Below are positions 32,674 through 41,887 of a stretch of 64,000 nt of DNA, piece by piece (positions within the stretch are counted from its first letter, which is position 1; each line of letters opens with the position of its first letter). Below the pieces are notes generated by a model. That model worked only from the letters and a program-made list of their open reading frames with translations, did not search any database and was not told the origin of the DNA. The translations under genes and the position numbers were made by a program. The stretch is from RYN-230 sp963844695 (GTDB lineage Bacteria; Actinomycetota; Actinomycetes; Streptosporangiales; Streptosporangiaceae), in the NCBI GenBank assembly GCA_963844695.1, contig CAWJPL010000019.1, positions 1 to 64,000 of the forward strand, read 5' to 3'.

Positions 32674-34249
32674 GTGATCGAGGAGCTCGCACGAGAACGC
32701 CTTGGTTTCGAGCAGCTCCGGCCGGGGCAGCTGCGTGCGGTCGAGGCGCTGGCCGGTGGCCGTGACGTGCTGGCCGTACTGCCGACCGGTGCCGGTAAGT
32801 CGGCGATCTACGAGCTCGCCGGGATGCTCCGGGACGGGCCGACGGTCGTCGTCTCACCGCTGATCGCGCTGCAGGACGATCAGATCGCGCACCTGCATAC
32901 GGCCGGCCTGCCCGCGATCGTCCTCAACTCGCAGCTGTCGGCCGGTGCGCGCACGGCAGCGCTGCTGGCCTCGTGCGACCCCGGCACGTTCGTCTTCCTC
33001 TCGCCGGAGCAGCTGGCGAACAGCGAGACCCGGCAGGCGATACAGCGCGCCCGGCCGGGGCTGTTCGTGGTGGACGAGGCCCACCTGATCAGCCAGTGGG
33101 GCCACGACTTCCGTCCCGACTACATGAGGCTCGGCGCACAGGCTGAGGCGGTCGGGGCCCCGGTTCGCCTGGCCCTGACCGCGACGGCCGCGCCGCCGGT
33201 GCGGCAGGAGATCGTGCGGCGGCTCGGCCTGCGCGATCCCGAGGTCGTGATCGGCGACTTCGACCGGCCGCACATCCACCTCTCGGCGCGGCACGTGCGG
33301 ACGCTCCCCGACAAGCAGGACGAGGTCGTCCGCGCGGCGGTCGAACTCCCCGGCCCCGGGATCGTCTACGCGGCGACGCACGCCAGCGCACAGGCGGCGC
33401 ACGACTCGCTCGCCGCGGCGGGCGAGCAGGTGACGCTCTACCACGCCGGGCTTTCCGGGCGGGACCGCCGCGAGGCGATGGCTGCCTTCCTGGAGGGCTC
33501 GGCCCGGGCCATCGCGGCGACGGTCGCGTTCGGCATGGGAATCGACAAGCCGGACGTGCGCTGGGTGCTGCACGCCGACCCGCCGGCCTCGCTCGACGCG
33601 TACTACCAGGAGTTCGGGCGGGCAGGCCGGGACGGCGAAGCGTCGCACGCGCGGCTGCTCTACCGTTTCGAGGACTTCGAGGCGGCCCGCTATTTCACCG
33701 AGGGCGGCGTCTCCGGTCAGGCCGTCGGGCGGGTCGCGGCCGCGCTCGCGGCCGGCCAGCGGGTCGAACCCGGTGCGCGGCAGGACACGGCCGCGCTGGT
33801 CCGGCTGGTCGATCTCGGCGCTGCGGCGTGGCAGGCGGACGGCGAGGTTCGCTGGACCGGCGCGATGAGCGTCGCGGAGCTGCTGGAAGCGTCGGAGGCG
33901 GAGACACAACGCCAGCACGAGGTAGACCGCTCGCGGCTGGTCATGATGCGCCGCTACGCGGAACACACCGGATGCCGCCGGTCGTTCCTGCTCTCCTACT
34001 TCGGGCAGGACTATCCCGGGCCCTGCGGGAACTGCGACAACGACCTCGCCGCGCGCCGAGCCCGAGCGGGAGGACGTCCCGTTCGCCGTCGGCGCCCGCG
34101 TGCTGAGCGAACGGTGGGGCGAGGGCACCGTGCAGCGCTACGACGGCGACCAGCTGACGGTGCTGTTCGACGAGCACGGCTACCGCGAGCTGTTCGTGCC
34201 CGTTGTCCTTGAACGCGGCCTGCTGCAGCTCGCGCCGGGCGCTCGCTAG
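32674..34249 (+). CDS. recQ: RecQ-family ATP-dependent DNA helicase, short form, 3' frameshift
   Basis: About 524 residues. Motif 0 LRPGQLRAVEAL is followed by Walker A LPTGAGKSA, the DEAH box VVDEAHLISQWGHDFRPDY, motif III LALTATAAPPV, motif V ATVAFGMGIDKPDVRWV and motif VI YYQEFGRAGRDG. A zinc region follows (TGCRRSFLLSYFG, PCGNCDND), where the fourth Cys is Asp. The frame shifts near 34055. The natural C-terminus (FAVGARVLSERWGEGTVQRY, LFDEHGYRELF) reads in another frame to TAG 34249 and resembles a DUF3553-type module instead of HRDC. GTG 32674 follows GAGG. The protein unwinds recombination intermediates and is divergent from the hydrolase operon. Confidence 0.9.
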
Positions 34250-34250
34250 G

Positions 34251-34652
34251 TCAGGGCCAGGACAGACTGGACAAGACGAACCGGTACCCATCTGGATCTG
34301 CGATCGTGACCCCCCACTGGTCCCAGTACGGGTTGCGGGCGGTGACCCGGGTGCCGCCCGCGTCGACCAGCCGGCGGACCATGTCCTCGTCAACGTCGCC
34401 GCCCACGTACAGGACCAGCAGGTCTTCCTCGGTGGGCGCGGCTGGTGTCGCGTCGTCCGGGTCGCCGACGAGTTCAAGATGCCAGGCGGCGTCCGGCCAG
34501 CCCACCATCAGCAGCCCATGGCCGCCTTCTGCTGAGTCATCGAGCCGGAGCAACACGTCGAGTCCAAGGCCCCCGACCCAGAATCGCTCGGACGCCTGCA
34601 GGTCATGACTCGGCCGGGCGATACGCAGGTGACTAGCGGGGGCAGGCTTCAT
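34251..34652 (-). CDS. VOC-family protein
   Basis: A 133-residue VOC protein. SHLRIARPSHDLQASERFWVGGLGLDVL is module one, and RRLVDAGGTRVTARNPYWDQWGVTIADPDGYRFVLSS closes module two. The ATG at 34652 is the first plausible start; the open frame extends upstream without protein character. It ends one base from the recQ stop (convergent). No substrate can be named. Confidence 0.88.
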   Translation of the reverse strand: MKPAPASHLRIARPSHDLQASERFWVGGLGLDVLLRLDDSAEGGHGLLMVGWPDAAWHLELVGDPDDATPAAPTEEDLLVLYVGGDVDEDMVRRLVDAGGTRVTARNPYWDQWGVTIADPDGYRFVLSSLSWP

Positions 34653-34684
34653 GGCTCCATCCTCGCTGAGTCTGAGCGCCCGGC

Positions 34685-36163
34685 TCAGCGCGGGTCGGCG
34701 CGGATCGGGCGGCCGGGCCGGGCGCCGGCCACGAGGTTCCCGTCGCGTACCACGAACGTGCCGTTGACCATGACGTGCTGGATACCGGTCGAGGGCCGGG
34801 TGCTGTCGAGGTAGCTGGCCTGGTCGCTGATCGTGGCCGGATCCAGGACCACGATGTCCGCGTCGCAGCCGGCCTGCAGCCTGCCCTTGCGGCGCATGGC
34901 CGGAGCCCGGTCCTGCAGCAGCCGGGCCGGGCGCAGGCTGCACTTGCCCAGCGCCTCGGCCAGGCCGAGCGGCCCGCCGTCCCGGGTGAGCAGGCGGAGC
35001 GCCCGGGAGAACGTCCCGGCCGTCCGCGGGTGCGTGATCGCGGTGCCGGGCAGCGGCCAGGGGAGCGGGTCCGGCGCTGTCCCGGTCCAGGTCAGCGGCA
35101 TGGCGTCGCTGGCCACGATGGCGCCGGGGAAAGTAAGTGAGCTCATCAGCAGCTCGCGGTCGGCCGGGTCGTTCTCGTCGAGCAGTTCGATGATCACCAG
35201 CCCGCCGGGATCGGTCTGCCGCAACTCGCGCAGCCGGGCCTCGCTGCCGACCCGCTCGCCGGTCGGCGCGTAGGTCAGCGACGACGGCGTGAGCCCGCGC
35301 TCGCCGAGCCGCTCCGGCGCGAGGAAGGCGGCCCCGATACCGGTCATCCCTGACCCGTACGGGTAGGCCTCGGTGCTGACCCGCGCCCCCGCGGCCTGCG
35401 CCCGGCTGACCAGGCGCAGGACTCTGTCGATGTGCCGCTGCGAGGTGCTGTTGACGTGACAGTAATGCATCTGGGCGCCGGTCTCCCCGGCCGCCCGGAC
35501 GATCTCCTCCGCGCCGTCGATGCGTGTCCGCGGGACCATCTCCACCAGGTCCCGCGCGTGCGTGAAGGTGGGCACGCCGGCTTCGGCGGCCAGCCCGGCG
35601 ACCTGGAGGTACTCACCCGGATCGGAGGCTGGCGCGTACCCGACGAGCACGCCGACGCCCAGCGCTCCGTCGGCCAGGTCGGCCGCCAGCCGCGCGAGCA
35701 TGGCGGTGATCTGCTGCGGGCTAGCCGGGCGCTGCCAGGCCTCGCCGCCCAGGTTGGCCAGGAACGTGGCCAGCCTCCCGTCCAGGCCGATCCCGGCGGT
35801 AGCCTCCATCCGGGCCAGCGCCCAGGACGTGGCGAAGCCGTAGTTGACGGGCCGGCCCTCGGCGGCCGCGCTCCGGTACGCGGCGTCCACCGGAGCAACG
35901 CCTGCTTCCAGCTCCAGCGCGGTGGTGACGCCGTCGAGGGCCTGCAGCGAAAAGCCGGCGATGTCGTTCACGTGACTGTGCAGGTCAACGAACCCGGCCG
36001 TCACCACGAGGCCCGCCACGTTGAGGTCAGCCCGGGCGCGGGGCAGGGCGTCACCGACCTGCGTGACCTGGCCGCCGGTGACCGCGACGTCCTGCACGGC
36101 GTCCAGGCCGGACCCGGGGTCGATCACGCGCCCGCCGCGCAGCACGATGTCGGGCTCGCTCAT
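34685..36163 (-). CDS. N-acyl-D-amino-acid deacylase-like amidohydrolase
   Basis: A 492-residue metal-dependent hydrolase of the D-aminoacylase/dihydroorotase-like group. It has the beta-sandwich start DIVLRGGRVIDPGSGLDAV, metal site VDLHSHVND, then PTFTHARDLV and MHYCHVNSTSQRHI (His ligands), IVASDAMPL (catalytic Asp) and the closing GRLQAGCDADIVVLDP. It releases D-amino acids from N-acyl forms or cleaves related amides. The gamma-glutamyltransferase gene follows upstream on the same strand (85 bp away), suggesting joint use of amino-acid conjugates. Confidence 0.88.
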   Translation of the reverse strand: MSEPDIVLRGGRVIDPGSGLDAVQDVAVTGGQVTQVGDALPRARADLNVAGLVVTAGFVDLHSHVNDIAGFSLQALDGVTTALELEAGVAPVDAAYRSAAAEGRPVNYGFATSWALARMEATAGIGLDGRLATFLANLGGEAWQRPASPQQITAMLARLAADLADGALGVGVLVGYAPASDPGEYLQVAGLAAEAGVPTFTHARDLVEMVPRTRIDGAEEIVRAAGETGAQMHYCHVNSTSQRHIDRVLRLVSRAQAAGARVSTEAYPYGSGMTGIGAAFLAPERLGERGLTPSSLTYAPTGERVGSEARLRELRQTDPGGLVIIELLDENDPADRELLMSSLTFPGAIVASDAMPLTWTGTAPDPLPWPLPGTAITHPRTAGTFSRALRLLTRDGGPLGLAEALGKCSLRPARLLQDRAPAMRRKGRLQAGCDADIVVLDPATISDQASYLDSTRPSTGIQHVMVNGTFVVRDGNLVAGARPGRPIRADPR

Positions 36164-36248
36164 GGGGCGCAGCCTAGACGCGGACGACGGCCAGTCCGTG
36201 ACCGGGGCGGACCCGGTCCACCGGCCCTGCTTCGGTCCACCGGCCCCA

Positions 36249-38081
36249 CTAGGGGGACGGGTTCACGACCAGTGCGCTGCCGCCGCCGAGGCGGACGGGC
36301 TCGGCGATGGCCTCGGCACGGCCGCGGCCGAGGATCTGCAGCGCCGTGGCATCGCCCGGATAGTGGTCAAGGGGAAGGATGGGCCCGGTGGCCACCGTGA
36401 ACTGCTCGCCGAATTGGCTGGTCAGCTGCTTCCGCACGGCGCTGTGGTAGAAGGCAGGTTCGGCCAGCGAGGTGGCTGAGTTGGTCTGGCTCACCCGCGG
36501 CGCCGCCAGCGCTGCGGGCAGCGACATGCCGAAGTCGACGTGGTTCAGGATGATCTGCAGGATGGTCGTGATGATCGTGGACCCGCCGGCCGCGCCGACG
36601 CTGAAGACCGGCTTGCCGTCGCGGAACGCGATGACCGGTCCCATGCTGGACCGGGGCTGCTTACCGCCGGCGGGCAGGTTCGGGTCGTAGGCCCCGGGCG
36701 AGGGGGGCGCGAAGTCGAAGTCGGTCATCTCGTTGTTGAGCAGGAAGCCGTAGCCGGGCACGGTCTCGCCGCTGCCGCCGAAGAAGTTGATGGTGTTGGT
36801 GTAGGCGACGATGTTGCCCCACTTGTCCTCGGTGACGATGTTGTTGGTATGACGCCCTTCCGGCGACGCCGCCTGCGCCGGGTTCTGGCTCTGGCAGCCC
36901 TGGTAGGGCGGGGCGGGATTGCCTGGGGGCACCGGGGAGGCCAGCGCCTGGTTGTGGATGAGGCAGCGCCGGGTCGCGGCGAACGCCGGGCTCAGCAACC
37001 CAGACAGCGGCACGCTGACGTAGCGCGGGTCGCCGACGTAGGCGTTGCGGTCGGCGTAGGCCAGCCGGGAGGCCTCCAGGTAGTGGAACAGTGCCGTCGC
37101 CCGGGGCTCGGCCGAGAGGTTGTAGCCGCTGAGGATGTTCAGTGCCTCACCGACAGTGGATCCGCTGCTCGACGGCGGCGCCATGCTGTAGATGTCAAGG
37201 CCGCGGTAGCGGACATGAGTGGGCGCCTGCACCCGGGCGCGGTAGGCGCGCAGGTCGCTCGTGGTCATGATGCCCGGCAGGGCGACCACGTTGCTCCCGG
37301 GGGTCAGCACAGGGTGGTCGTCGGCTTGGACGATGGCCTGGCCCAGCGGCCCGTCGTAGAGGTAGGAGGGGCCGTAGCGGCCCAGCAGCCGGTACGTCCG
37401 GGCCAGGTCAGGGTTGCGGAGCAGGGAGCCCACGGGCAGCGGCTGGCCGGCCCGGGTCAGCAGCAGGGCGCGGCTGGCCGGGTACGCCTGCAGCTCAGGC
37501 AGGTCGGACTGGGTGAGCTGGCGGAAGTCCGCGTTGACGCGGAACCCGCGGTCTGCGACGCCGATGGCCGGCTGGAGGTCAGCGGCCAGGGTGCCCCGGC
37601 CGTACCGGCTGATCGCCTTGGCCCAGGTGGCCACCATCGAGGGGACGCCGGTGGCCAGCGGCTGATCCGACGCGTAGTCGTAGCCGAGCGGCTGGCCAGT
37701 CTTCGGGTCGGTGAACATGGTCGGCGTGCAGGCGCCGGGGCACGTCTCGCGGCCGTCGATGGTCACGATCTGATGGGTCTTGGCCAGGTAGATGACCATG
37801 AACCCGCCCCCGCCCGGGCCCGCCACGAAGGGGATGGTCACGCCCAGCGTGCTCGCCGTCGCCACCGCGGCGTCGATCGCGTTACCGCCGTGTTTCAGCA
37901 CGTCGATGCCGGCCTGGCTGGCATCGGTGTCCATGGACGCGACGGCACCCCCGGTGCCGACGGCCACCGGCTCCTGGCCGCCGCTGGCTGAGGCCTGGCT
38001 GACGGCCGGGCTGGCCCAGGCGGGAATCGCCAGCAGCAGGGCCAACGCGGATGTGGCAGAAACCACTAATGAGCGACGCAT
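36249..38081 (-). CDS. ggt: Gamma-glutamyltransferase, secreted
   Basis: A 610-residue Ntn-type enzyme. The signal peptide covers residues 1 to about 25 (MRRSLVVSATSALALLLAIPAWA). GNAIDAAVATASTLGVTIPFVAGPGGGGFMVIY is the large-subunit signature. The self-cleaving catalytic Thr is in GRHTNNIVTEDKWGN, and the downstream substrate loop is GSGETVPGYGFLLNNEMTDF. It hydrolyses or transfers the gamma-glutamyl group of glutathione-like and ergothioneine/mycothiol-linked peptides outside the cell. ATG 38081 has GAGG six bases before it; GTG 38087 is an alternative. Confidence 0.93.
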   Translation of the reverse strand: MRRSLVVSATSALALLLAIPAWASPAVSQASASGGQEPVAVGTGGAVASMDTDASQAGIDVLKHGGNAIDAAVATASTLGVTIPFVAGPGGGGFMVIYLAKTHQIVTIDGRETCPGACTPTMFTDPKTGQPLGYDYASDQPLATGVPSMVATWAKAISRYGRGTLAADLQPAIGVADRGFRVNADFRQLTQSDLPELQAYPASRALLLTRAGQPLPVGSLLRNPDLARTYRLLGRYGPSYLYDGPLGQAIVQADDHPVLTPGSNVVALPGIMTTSDLRAYRARVQAPTHVRYRGLDIYSMAPPSSSGSTVGEALNILSGYNLSAEPRATALFHYLEASRLAYADRNAYVGDPRYVSVPLSGLLSPAFAATRRCLIHNQALASPVPPGNPAPPYQGCQSQNPAQAASPEGRHTNNIVTEDKWGNIVAYTNTINFFGGSGETVPGYGFLLNNEMTDFDFAPPSPGAYDPNLPAGGKQPRSSMGPVIAFRDGKPVFSVGAAGGSTIITTILQIILNHVDFGMSLPAALAAPRVSQTNSATSLAEPAFYHSAVRKQLTSQFGEQFTVATGPILPLDHYPGDATALQILGRGRAEAIAEPVRLGGGSALVVNPSP

Positions 38082-38199
38082 GAGCACCTCGGCCGGACTC
38101 GACGCGGACGAAACAGTCGCTGCTCATACTGCTCAGCACTCACGGCGCTAAACACCCGGAATCGGGATCCGGCGTCCCGCCGCGCTCCCAGCGCCTGGG

Positions 38200-38679
38200 C
38201 TACTGCACTGCCCGCGGGGGCAGCGGGGGCAGCGGCCCACGGGAGCGCTTCTGGTGCCGTGAGTCGAGCACCTGGGCTGCGGCTACCAGCAGGGCCACCG
38301 AATACAGGGGCACGAACACGAAGAGCGCCTGACCGCCCGTCGCGTAGGTGGTCAGCACCAGCGTGACTAGTGCAATGGCCACGCAGATGCCCGACTTGGC
38401 GGCGTTGTTCATCGGTGGCCGGGCGCGGGCCGGGGCGGCGTTGCGCGGCGGCGTGGCGGCGATCAGCCCGGCCGGGACGTCGACGGTGAGCCTGGCTAGT
38501 TCTGCGTAGGTCCGCGCGGCGAGCGTCCGGCCTATCCGCAGGTCCAGCTCGTCCTTGGTCAGCCGGCCCTGCACAAATGCGGCTTTGAGCGTGCGGATCA
38601 CGTGCTCGCGGTCGGCGTGGGACGCCCGCAGGCGGCCACGGGCCACTGCTGCCGTGTTCTTGTCTGCCGGTCCCGTCAC
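38200..38679 (-). CDS. DUF1707 domain protein with two membrane spans
   Basis: A 159-residue protein. Residues about 18-70 are the DUF1707 motif (RASHADREHVIRTLKAAFVQGRL, KDELDLRIGRTLAARTYAEL). A Pro/Ala-rich linker then leads to two helices at about 94-113 (SGICVAIALVTLVLTTYATG) and 118-137, with a basic C-terminus. Small DUF1707 membrane proteins are common in actinobacteria, and their role is unknown. It lies just downstream of the two-component genes on the same strand, 33 bp from the histidine kinase stop, so it may be cotranscribed. Confidence 0.8.
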   Translation of the reverse strand: MTGPADKNTAAVARGRLRASHADREHVIRTLKAAFVQGRLTKDELDLRIGRTLAARTYAELARLTVDVPAGLIAATPPRNAAPARARPPMNNAAKSGICVAIALVTLVLTTYATGGQALFVFVPLYSVALLVAAAQVLDSRHQKRSRGPLPPLPPRAVQ

Positions 38680-38712
38680 TGCCGCCTCCCTACGGGGGCA
38701 CTGCCTGCCAGC

Positions 38713-39980
38713 CTAATGCGGTTGCCCGGTGGTGGACATCCTCAGACCTCCGGCATCTGACGGCAGGTGATCGAACTCATCCTGGAAGGTGTCCGGTGGC
38801 TGGCCGGGGAAGCTGACCTCGACACGCAGGCCGCCTTCGGGCTGGGCGTGCGCGGCAATGGTGGCGTGGTGGGCTTCGGCGATGGCGGCGACGATGGACA
38901 GGCCGAGCCCGTGCCCTTGGCCGTTGCTGGCCCGCGGGGTGGCCAGGCGTTCGAAGGGCCGGAACAGCCGGGTGACTTCGCCGGGCGGGATCACCGGGCC
39001 GCTGTTGGCCACTGAGATGACAGCCCGGCCATCCTGCTGGCCGGTGCTGAGCTGGACGGTGCCGCCCGTGGCGTTGTGGCGGACAGCGTTGTCGAGGAGG
39101 TTGAGGGCCAGCCGCTCGATCAGGTTGGGGTCGCCGAGCACCGGCGCGGAGTCCAGCGCCGTCTGCACGTGCACCTGCCGCCGTCCAGCCTCGGAGCGTG
39201 TGGCGTGCAGGCTGGCGGCGGCGGCCTCGGACAGGTCGGCAGGTTCGCGGCCGGTGATGCCGGTTTCGCTGGTGGCCAGGGTAAGCAGTGCTTCCAGGAG
39301 ATGTTCGGTGTGGATGCCGGACTGGAGGAGTTCGGCGCCGGTGGCGCGCCACTGCTCGGTGGTCAGGCCCGGATTGCGCAGCGCTAGCTGCAGCAGGGTG
39401 CGGTCGAGGGTGAGGGGGGTGCGCAGCTCGTGGGAGGCGTTGGCCACGAAGTGGCGCTGGGCGGTGAACGAGGCTTCCAGACGGGCCAGCAGGTCGTTGA
39501 GGGTGGCGGCGAGTTCGCTGAATTCGTCGTCGGGCCCGGTCACGGTGAGCCGCTCGTGCAGGCTGCTGGCGGAGATCGCCCGGGCGGTGGCGGTGATGGC
39601 GCGGACCGGCCGCAGCACCCGCCCGGCGACCAGCCAGCCGAGGGCGAACGCGAGGACGGCCATGACGGCCAGGGTGATGCCGGACTGGACCAGCAGCGTG
39701 TGCAGGTCGAACCGGTGCTGGAGCTGCCAGGCGCGGGCGAGCTGCATGCAGTGGGTGTCATTGGGCAGGCACAAGAATCCGTGTCCCGGCGGTGCCGTGG
39801 GGAGGACTCTCTTGCCGTCGTTGGTGCCCTGGTCGAACAGCCAGAAGGTGAAGCCGAGCAGGGCGGCGCCAGCCACGGTGAACAAGGTGCCGTAGAGCAG
39901 GGTGAGGCGCAGCCGGGCGGTCGGCCGCGGCGGCGGAGCCAGGACGGCGCGGTGGTGAGCCGGGTGGCCAGGCCGGTCAC
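38713..39980 (-). CDS. Sensor histidine kinase (HAMP, HisKA, HATPase), 5' frameshift
   Basis: About 421 residues. TM1 (LTLLYGTLFTVAGAALLGFTFWLF) and TM2 (GITLAVMAVLAFALGWLVAG) frame a short outer loop with two Cys (LCLPNDTHC). HAMP follows, then the phosphoacceptor His in VANASHELRTPLTLDR, N-box LALNLLDNAVRHNA, G1 VISVANSGPVIP, F-box LFRPFERL and G2 GHGLGLSIV. GTG 39980 overlaps the response-regulator stop (GTGA), but the first 15 or so codons are out of frame with the rest. A one-base indel in a CCG run near 39930 joins them. If the indel is real, only TTG 39885 could start translation. The sensed signal is unknown. Confidence 0.88.
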
Positions 39981-40642
39981 GGCGTCTCCCCGATCCGGTA
40001 GCCGCCTTCGCGGACGGTGTGGATCAGCGGCGGCTCACCCAGCTTGGCCCGCAGCCGCCCGATAGTCGTCTTGACCGTGGTGGTGAACAGGTCGGCGTGC
40101 TCGTCCCAGGCCCGGTCCAGCAGTTCCTCGGCCGTCACCAGCGCTCCGCCCGCGGCGAGCAGGCATTCCAGCACGGCGAACTCCTTCGGGGTCAGGGCCA
40201 GCCGGCGGCAGGCCCGGACGGCGACCCGCCGGGCCGGGTCCACCGACAGGTCACCGCAACTGAGCACCGGGGGCAGCGGGACGGCGGCCCGGCGGGCCAG
40301 GGCCCGGATCCGGGCCACCAGCTCAGCGAAGTCGAACGGCTTGGGCAGGTAGTCATCCGCCCCCAGGCTGAGGCCCTCCACCCGGTCGGCGATGGTGCTG
40401 GCCGCGGTCAGCATCAGCACCCGGCTCGGGCACCGGCGGCCAGCCAAGTCTGCGCAGACCTGGTCGCCGTGCACCCCGGGCAGGTCCCGGTCGAGCACGA
40501 TCACGTCGTAGCGGGCCAGGCCCACATGCTCCAGCGCGTCCTGCCCGTCGAACGCCACATCGACGGCCATGCCCTCGTCGCGCAGCCCGCCGGCCACCGC
40601 CTCGGCCAGCCGCCTGTGATCTTCCACCACCAGCACGCGCAT
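39977..40642 (-). CDS. OmpR/PhoB-family response regulator
   Basis: A 221-residue regulator. The receiver (residues 1-115) has VVEDHRRLAEAV, the phosphoacceptor Asp in DVIVLDRDLPG and the Lys in YLPKPFDFAEL. The C-terminal winged helix ends TVKTTIGRLRAKLGEPPLIHTVREGGYRIG. Its gene overlaps the histidine-kinase start by 4 bp. The element at 40716, with 11-bp spaced repeats, lies 74 bp upstream of its start, and a near-identical one controls the ABC gene at 43996. Both are probable binding sites of this protein. Confidence 0.93.
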   Translation of the reverse strand: MRVLVVEDHRRLAEAVAGGLRDEGMAVDVAFDGQDALEHVGLARYDVIVLDRDLPGVHGDQVCADLAGRRCPSRVLMLTAASTIADRVEGLSLGADDYLPKPFDFAELVARIRALARRAAVPLPPVLSCGDLSVDPARRVAVRACRRLALTPKEFAVLECLLAAGGALVTAEELLDRAWDEHADLFTTTVKTTIGRLRAKLGEPPLIHTVREGGYRIGETP

Positions 40643-40715
40643 GCTCTCTCCCCGCCGGGCCCAGCCCGGCTGACCAGCTCACGAGGGTCTCCGCGGCCAG
40701 GATGCCAGGCGCCGG

Positions 40716-40772
40716 GTGACAGGCCGGTCACAGCGCCTGTGACCGGGCTGTCACCTGCCGTCCAGTAAACCT
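40716..40772 (+). promoter_or_regulatory. Conserved element A: probable response-regulator box upstream of the lipoprotein genes
   Basis: The block aligns without gaps to element B at 43903-43959, with most positions identical. It holds GTGACAGG, GGTCACAG and the 11-bp repeats CTGTGACCGGG (40737-40747) and CTGTCACCTGC (40748-40758), then TAAACCT (40766-40772) as a possible -10. OmpR/PhoB proteins bind 11-bp direct repeats that replace the -35. It sits between the divergent response-regulator gene and the lipoprotein gene. Confidence 0.75.
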
Positions 40773-40856
40773 GGCCCTCGCAGGCACCGGCCACCACGCG
40801 GTGCCGGCGGGTGGCACCTGCGGCAGGCGCCACCCAGAAACATAAGGACATAGGTG

Positions 40857-41315
40857 ATGAACGGAACCACCAGCGGGCCCTGCCTCCCGCGGCGGCACTC
40901 GCGGCGAGCCGGCGTGCTGGCCGCCGCCGCGGCGGGCGTCGCGGTCCTGGCGACGGGCTGTGGCAACGGCGGCGGCGGCAATGGCGCCCCGGCCACCCCT
41001 GCCCCAGCCAGCCCCGTCCCGGCCGCGCACCCGTTGGGCTATGCCCGGTATCACGGGTACTCGCAGTGCATGCGCTCGCACGGGGCGCCGTTCTGGCCCG
41101 AGCCGTCCCAGATACCCCAGGGCGTGTTCGACAACCCGAACACCTACCAGATCACTGTGCGGATCCTGGCCCGGGAGCACGGCCCGGGCTGGCGGGCCGC
41201 GCTGACGGCCTGCCAGAAGCTGGCCCCCTCGGAGCTGCCGTATACCGCGGCGCCAGCCGCTGCGCAGTTCCGGGCCGCGCAGCAGGCTTGCTGGCGTTAC
41301 GCGCCCCCTTCGTGA
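40857..41315 (+). CDS. Small secreted lipoprotein with C-M/L-R-S-H-G motif
   Basis: A 152-residue protein. The basic N-terminus and hydrophobic stretch (RRAGVLAAAAAGVAVLATGC, about residues 15-36) end in a lipobox Cys, followed by a Gly/Asn/Pro linker. The folded part begins ARYHGYSQCMRSHGAPFWPEP and ends with Cys pairs (TACQKLAPSEL, QACWRYAPP). The same Y-S-x-C-M/L-R-S-H-G pattern recurs in the next gene. Such lipoproteins accompany actinobacterial MacB-type exporters, perhaps as periplasm-side accessory parts. It is controlled from element A. Confidence 0.75.
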   Translation: MNGTTSGPCLPRRHSRRAGVLAAAAAGVAVLATGCGNGGGGNGAPATPAPASPVPAAHPLGYARYHGYSQCMRSHGAPFWPEPSQIPQGVFDNPNTYQITVRILAREHGPGWRAALTACQKLAPSELPYTAAPAAAQFRAAQQACWRYAPPS

Positions 41316-41332
41316 CGAAGGCGGCCGGAGAC

Positions 41333-41887
41333 ATGGACACGATCAGGACCGTCAGCCGGGCCGCCGGGCTGGCCGCCGTCCTCGCCGGGACCGTGCTGCT
41401 GGCCGCGGCCTGCGGCGGCAGCTCCCCGGGGTCCGCGGCGTCGCCGGGCCAAGGGCTGTACGCCCGGGCGCTCACCTATTCCCGGTGCCTGCGCTCGCAC
41501 GGCGTCCCGGATTTTCCCATCCTCAAGCAGGGACCGGGAGGCTCGCTGGTCCACCCGCTGAGCCTCCCGCCCGGCATGCTAACCAGTTCCGATTACGACG
41601 CGGCGTTCCGCGCCTGCCTGAGGCTGGCGGTCACCGGCGCCCGGGCCGCGGCGCGGTACCGGGCGATGGCCCTCCGCGGGCTGAAGCAGGCGGAGTGCAT
41701 GCGCGGGCACGGGATCACCGGGTACCCGTCCCCGGCCACCCTCGACGGCGGCCTGCACGTGCCCGACTTCACCGCCCTGGGTCTCGACCCGCACACGCTG
41801 CAGTTCCAGGCGGCGGGCCGGGCCTGCCGGCTGGGAGACCTGTGGCCGGTCCTGTCGTGGTGGCCGGCCGGGCTGGTGCAGCCGTGA
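41333..41887 (+). CDS. Second small lipoprotein with two C-M/L-R-x-H-G motifs
   Basis: A 184-residue protein. The signal and lipobox are AAGLAAVLAGTVLLAAACGGSS (Cys about residue 27). Two related units follow: ALTYSRCLRSHGVPDFP and LKQAECMRGHGITGYPSP, each with a later Cys (FRACLRLAV, GRACRLGDLW). This repeats the pattern of the preceding gene, 17 bp upstream. Its TGA overlaps the GTG of the following permease gene (GTGA), so lipoprotein and permease are translationally coupled. Confidence 0.75.
   Translation: MDTIRTVSRAAGLAAVLAGTVLLAAACGGSSPGSAASPGQGLYARALTYSRCLRSHGVPDFPILKQGPGGSLVHPLSLPPGMLTSSDYDAAFRACLRLAVTGARAAARYRAMALRGLKQAECMRGHGITGYPSPATLDGGLHVPDFTALGLDPHTLQFQAAGRACRLGDLWPVLSWWPAGLVQP

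Noticed and set aside
36210..36250. Direct repeat CGGTCCACCGGCCC between the deacylase and gamma-glutamyltransferase genes.
   Set aside because: Two short GC-rich copies in an 85-bp gap can occur by chance here, and no symmetry or promoter context supports a role.
40737..40758. Pho box, since CTGTCAC-type repeats with 11-bp period resemble PhoB/PhoP sites.
   Set aside because: No phosphate genes are nearby. The 11-bp spacing is general to OmpR/PhoB proteins, and the local regulator is a better partner.
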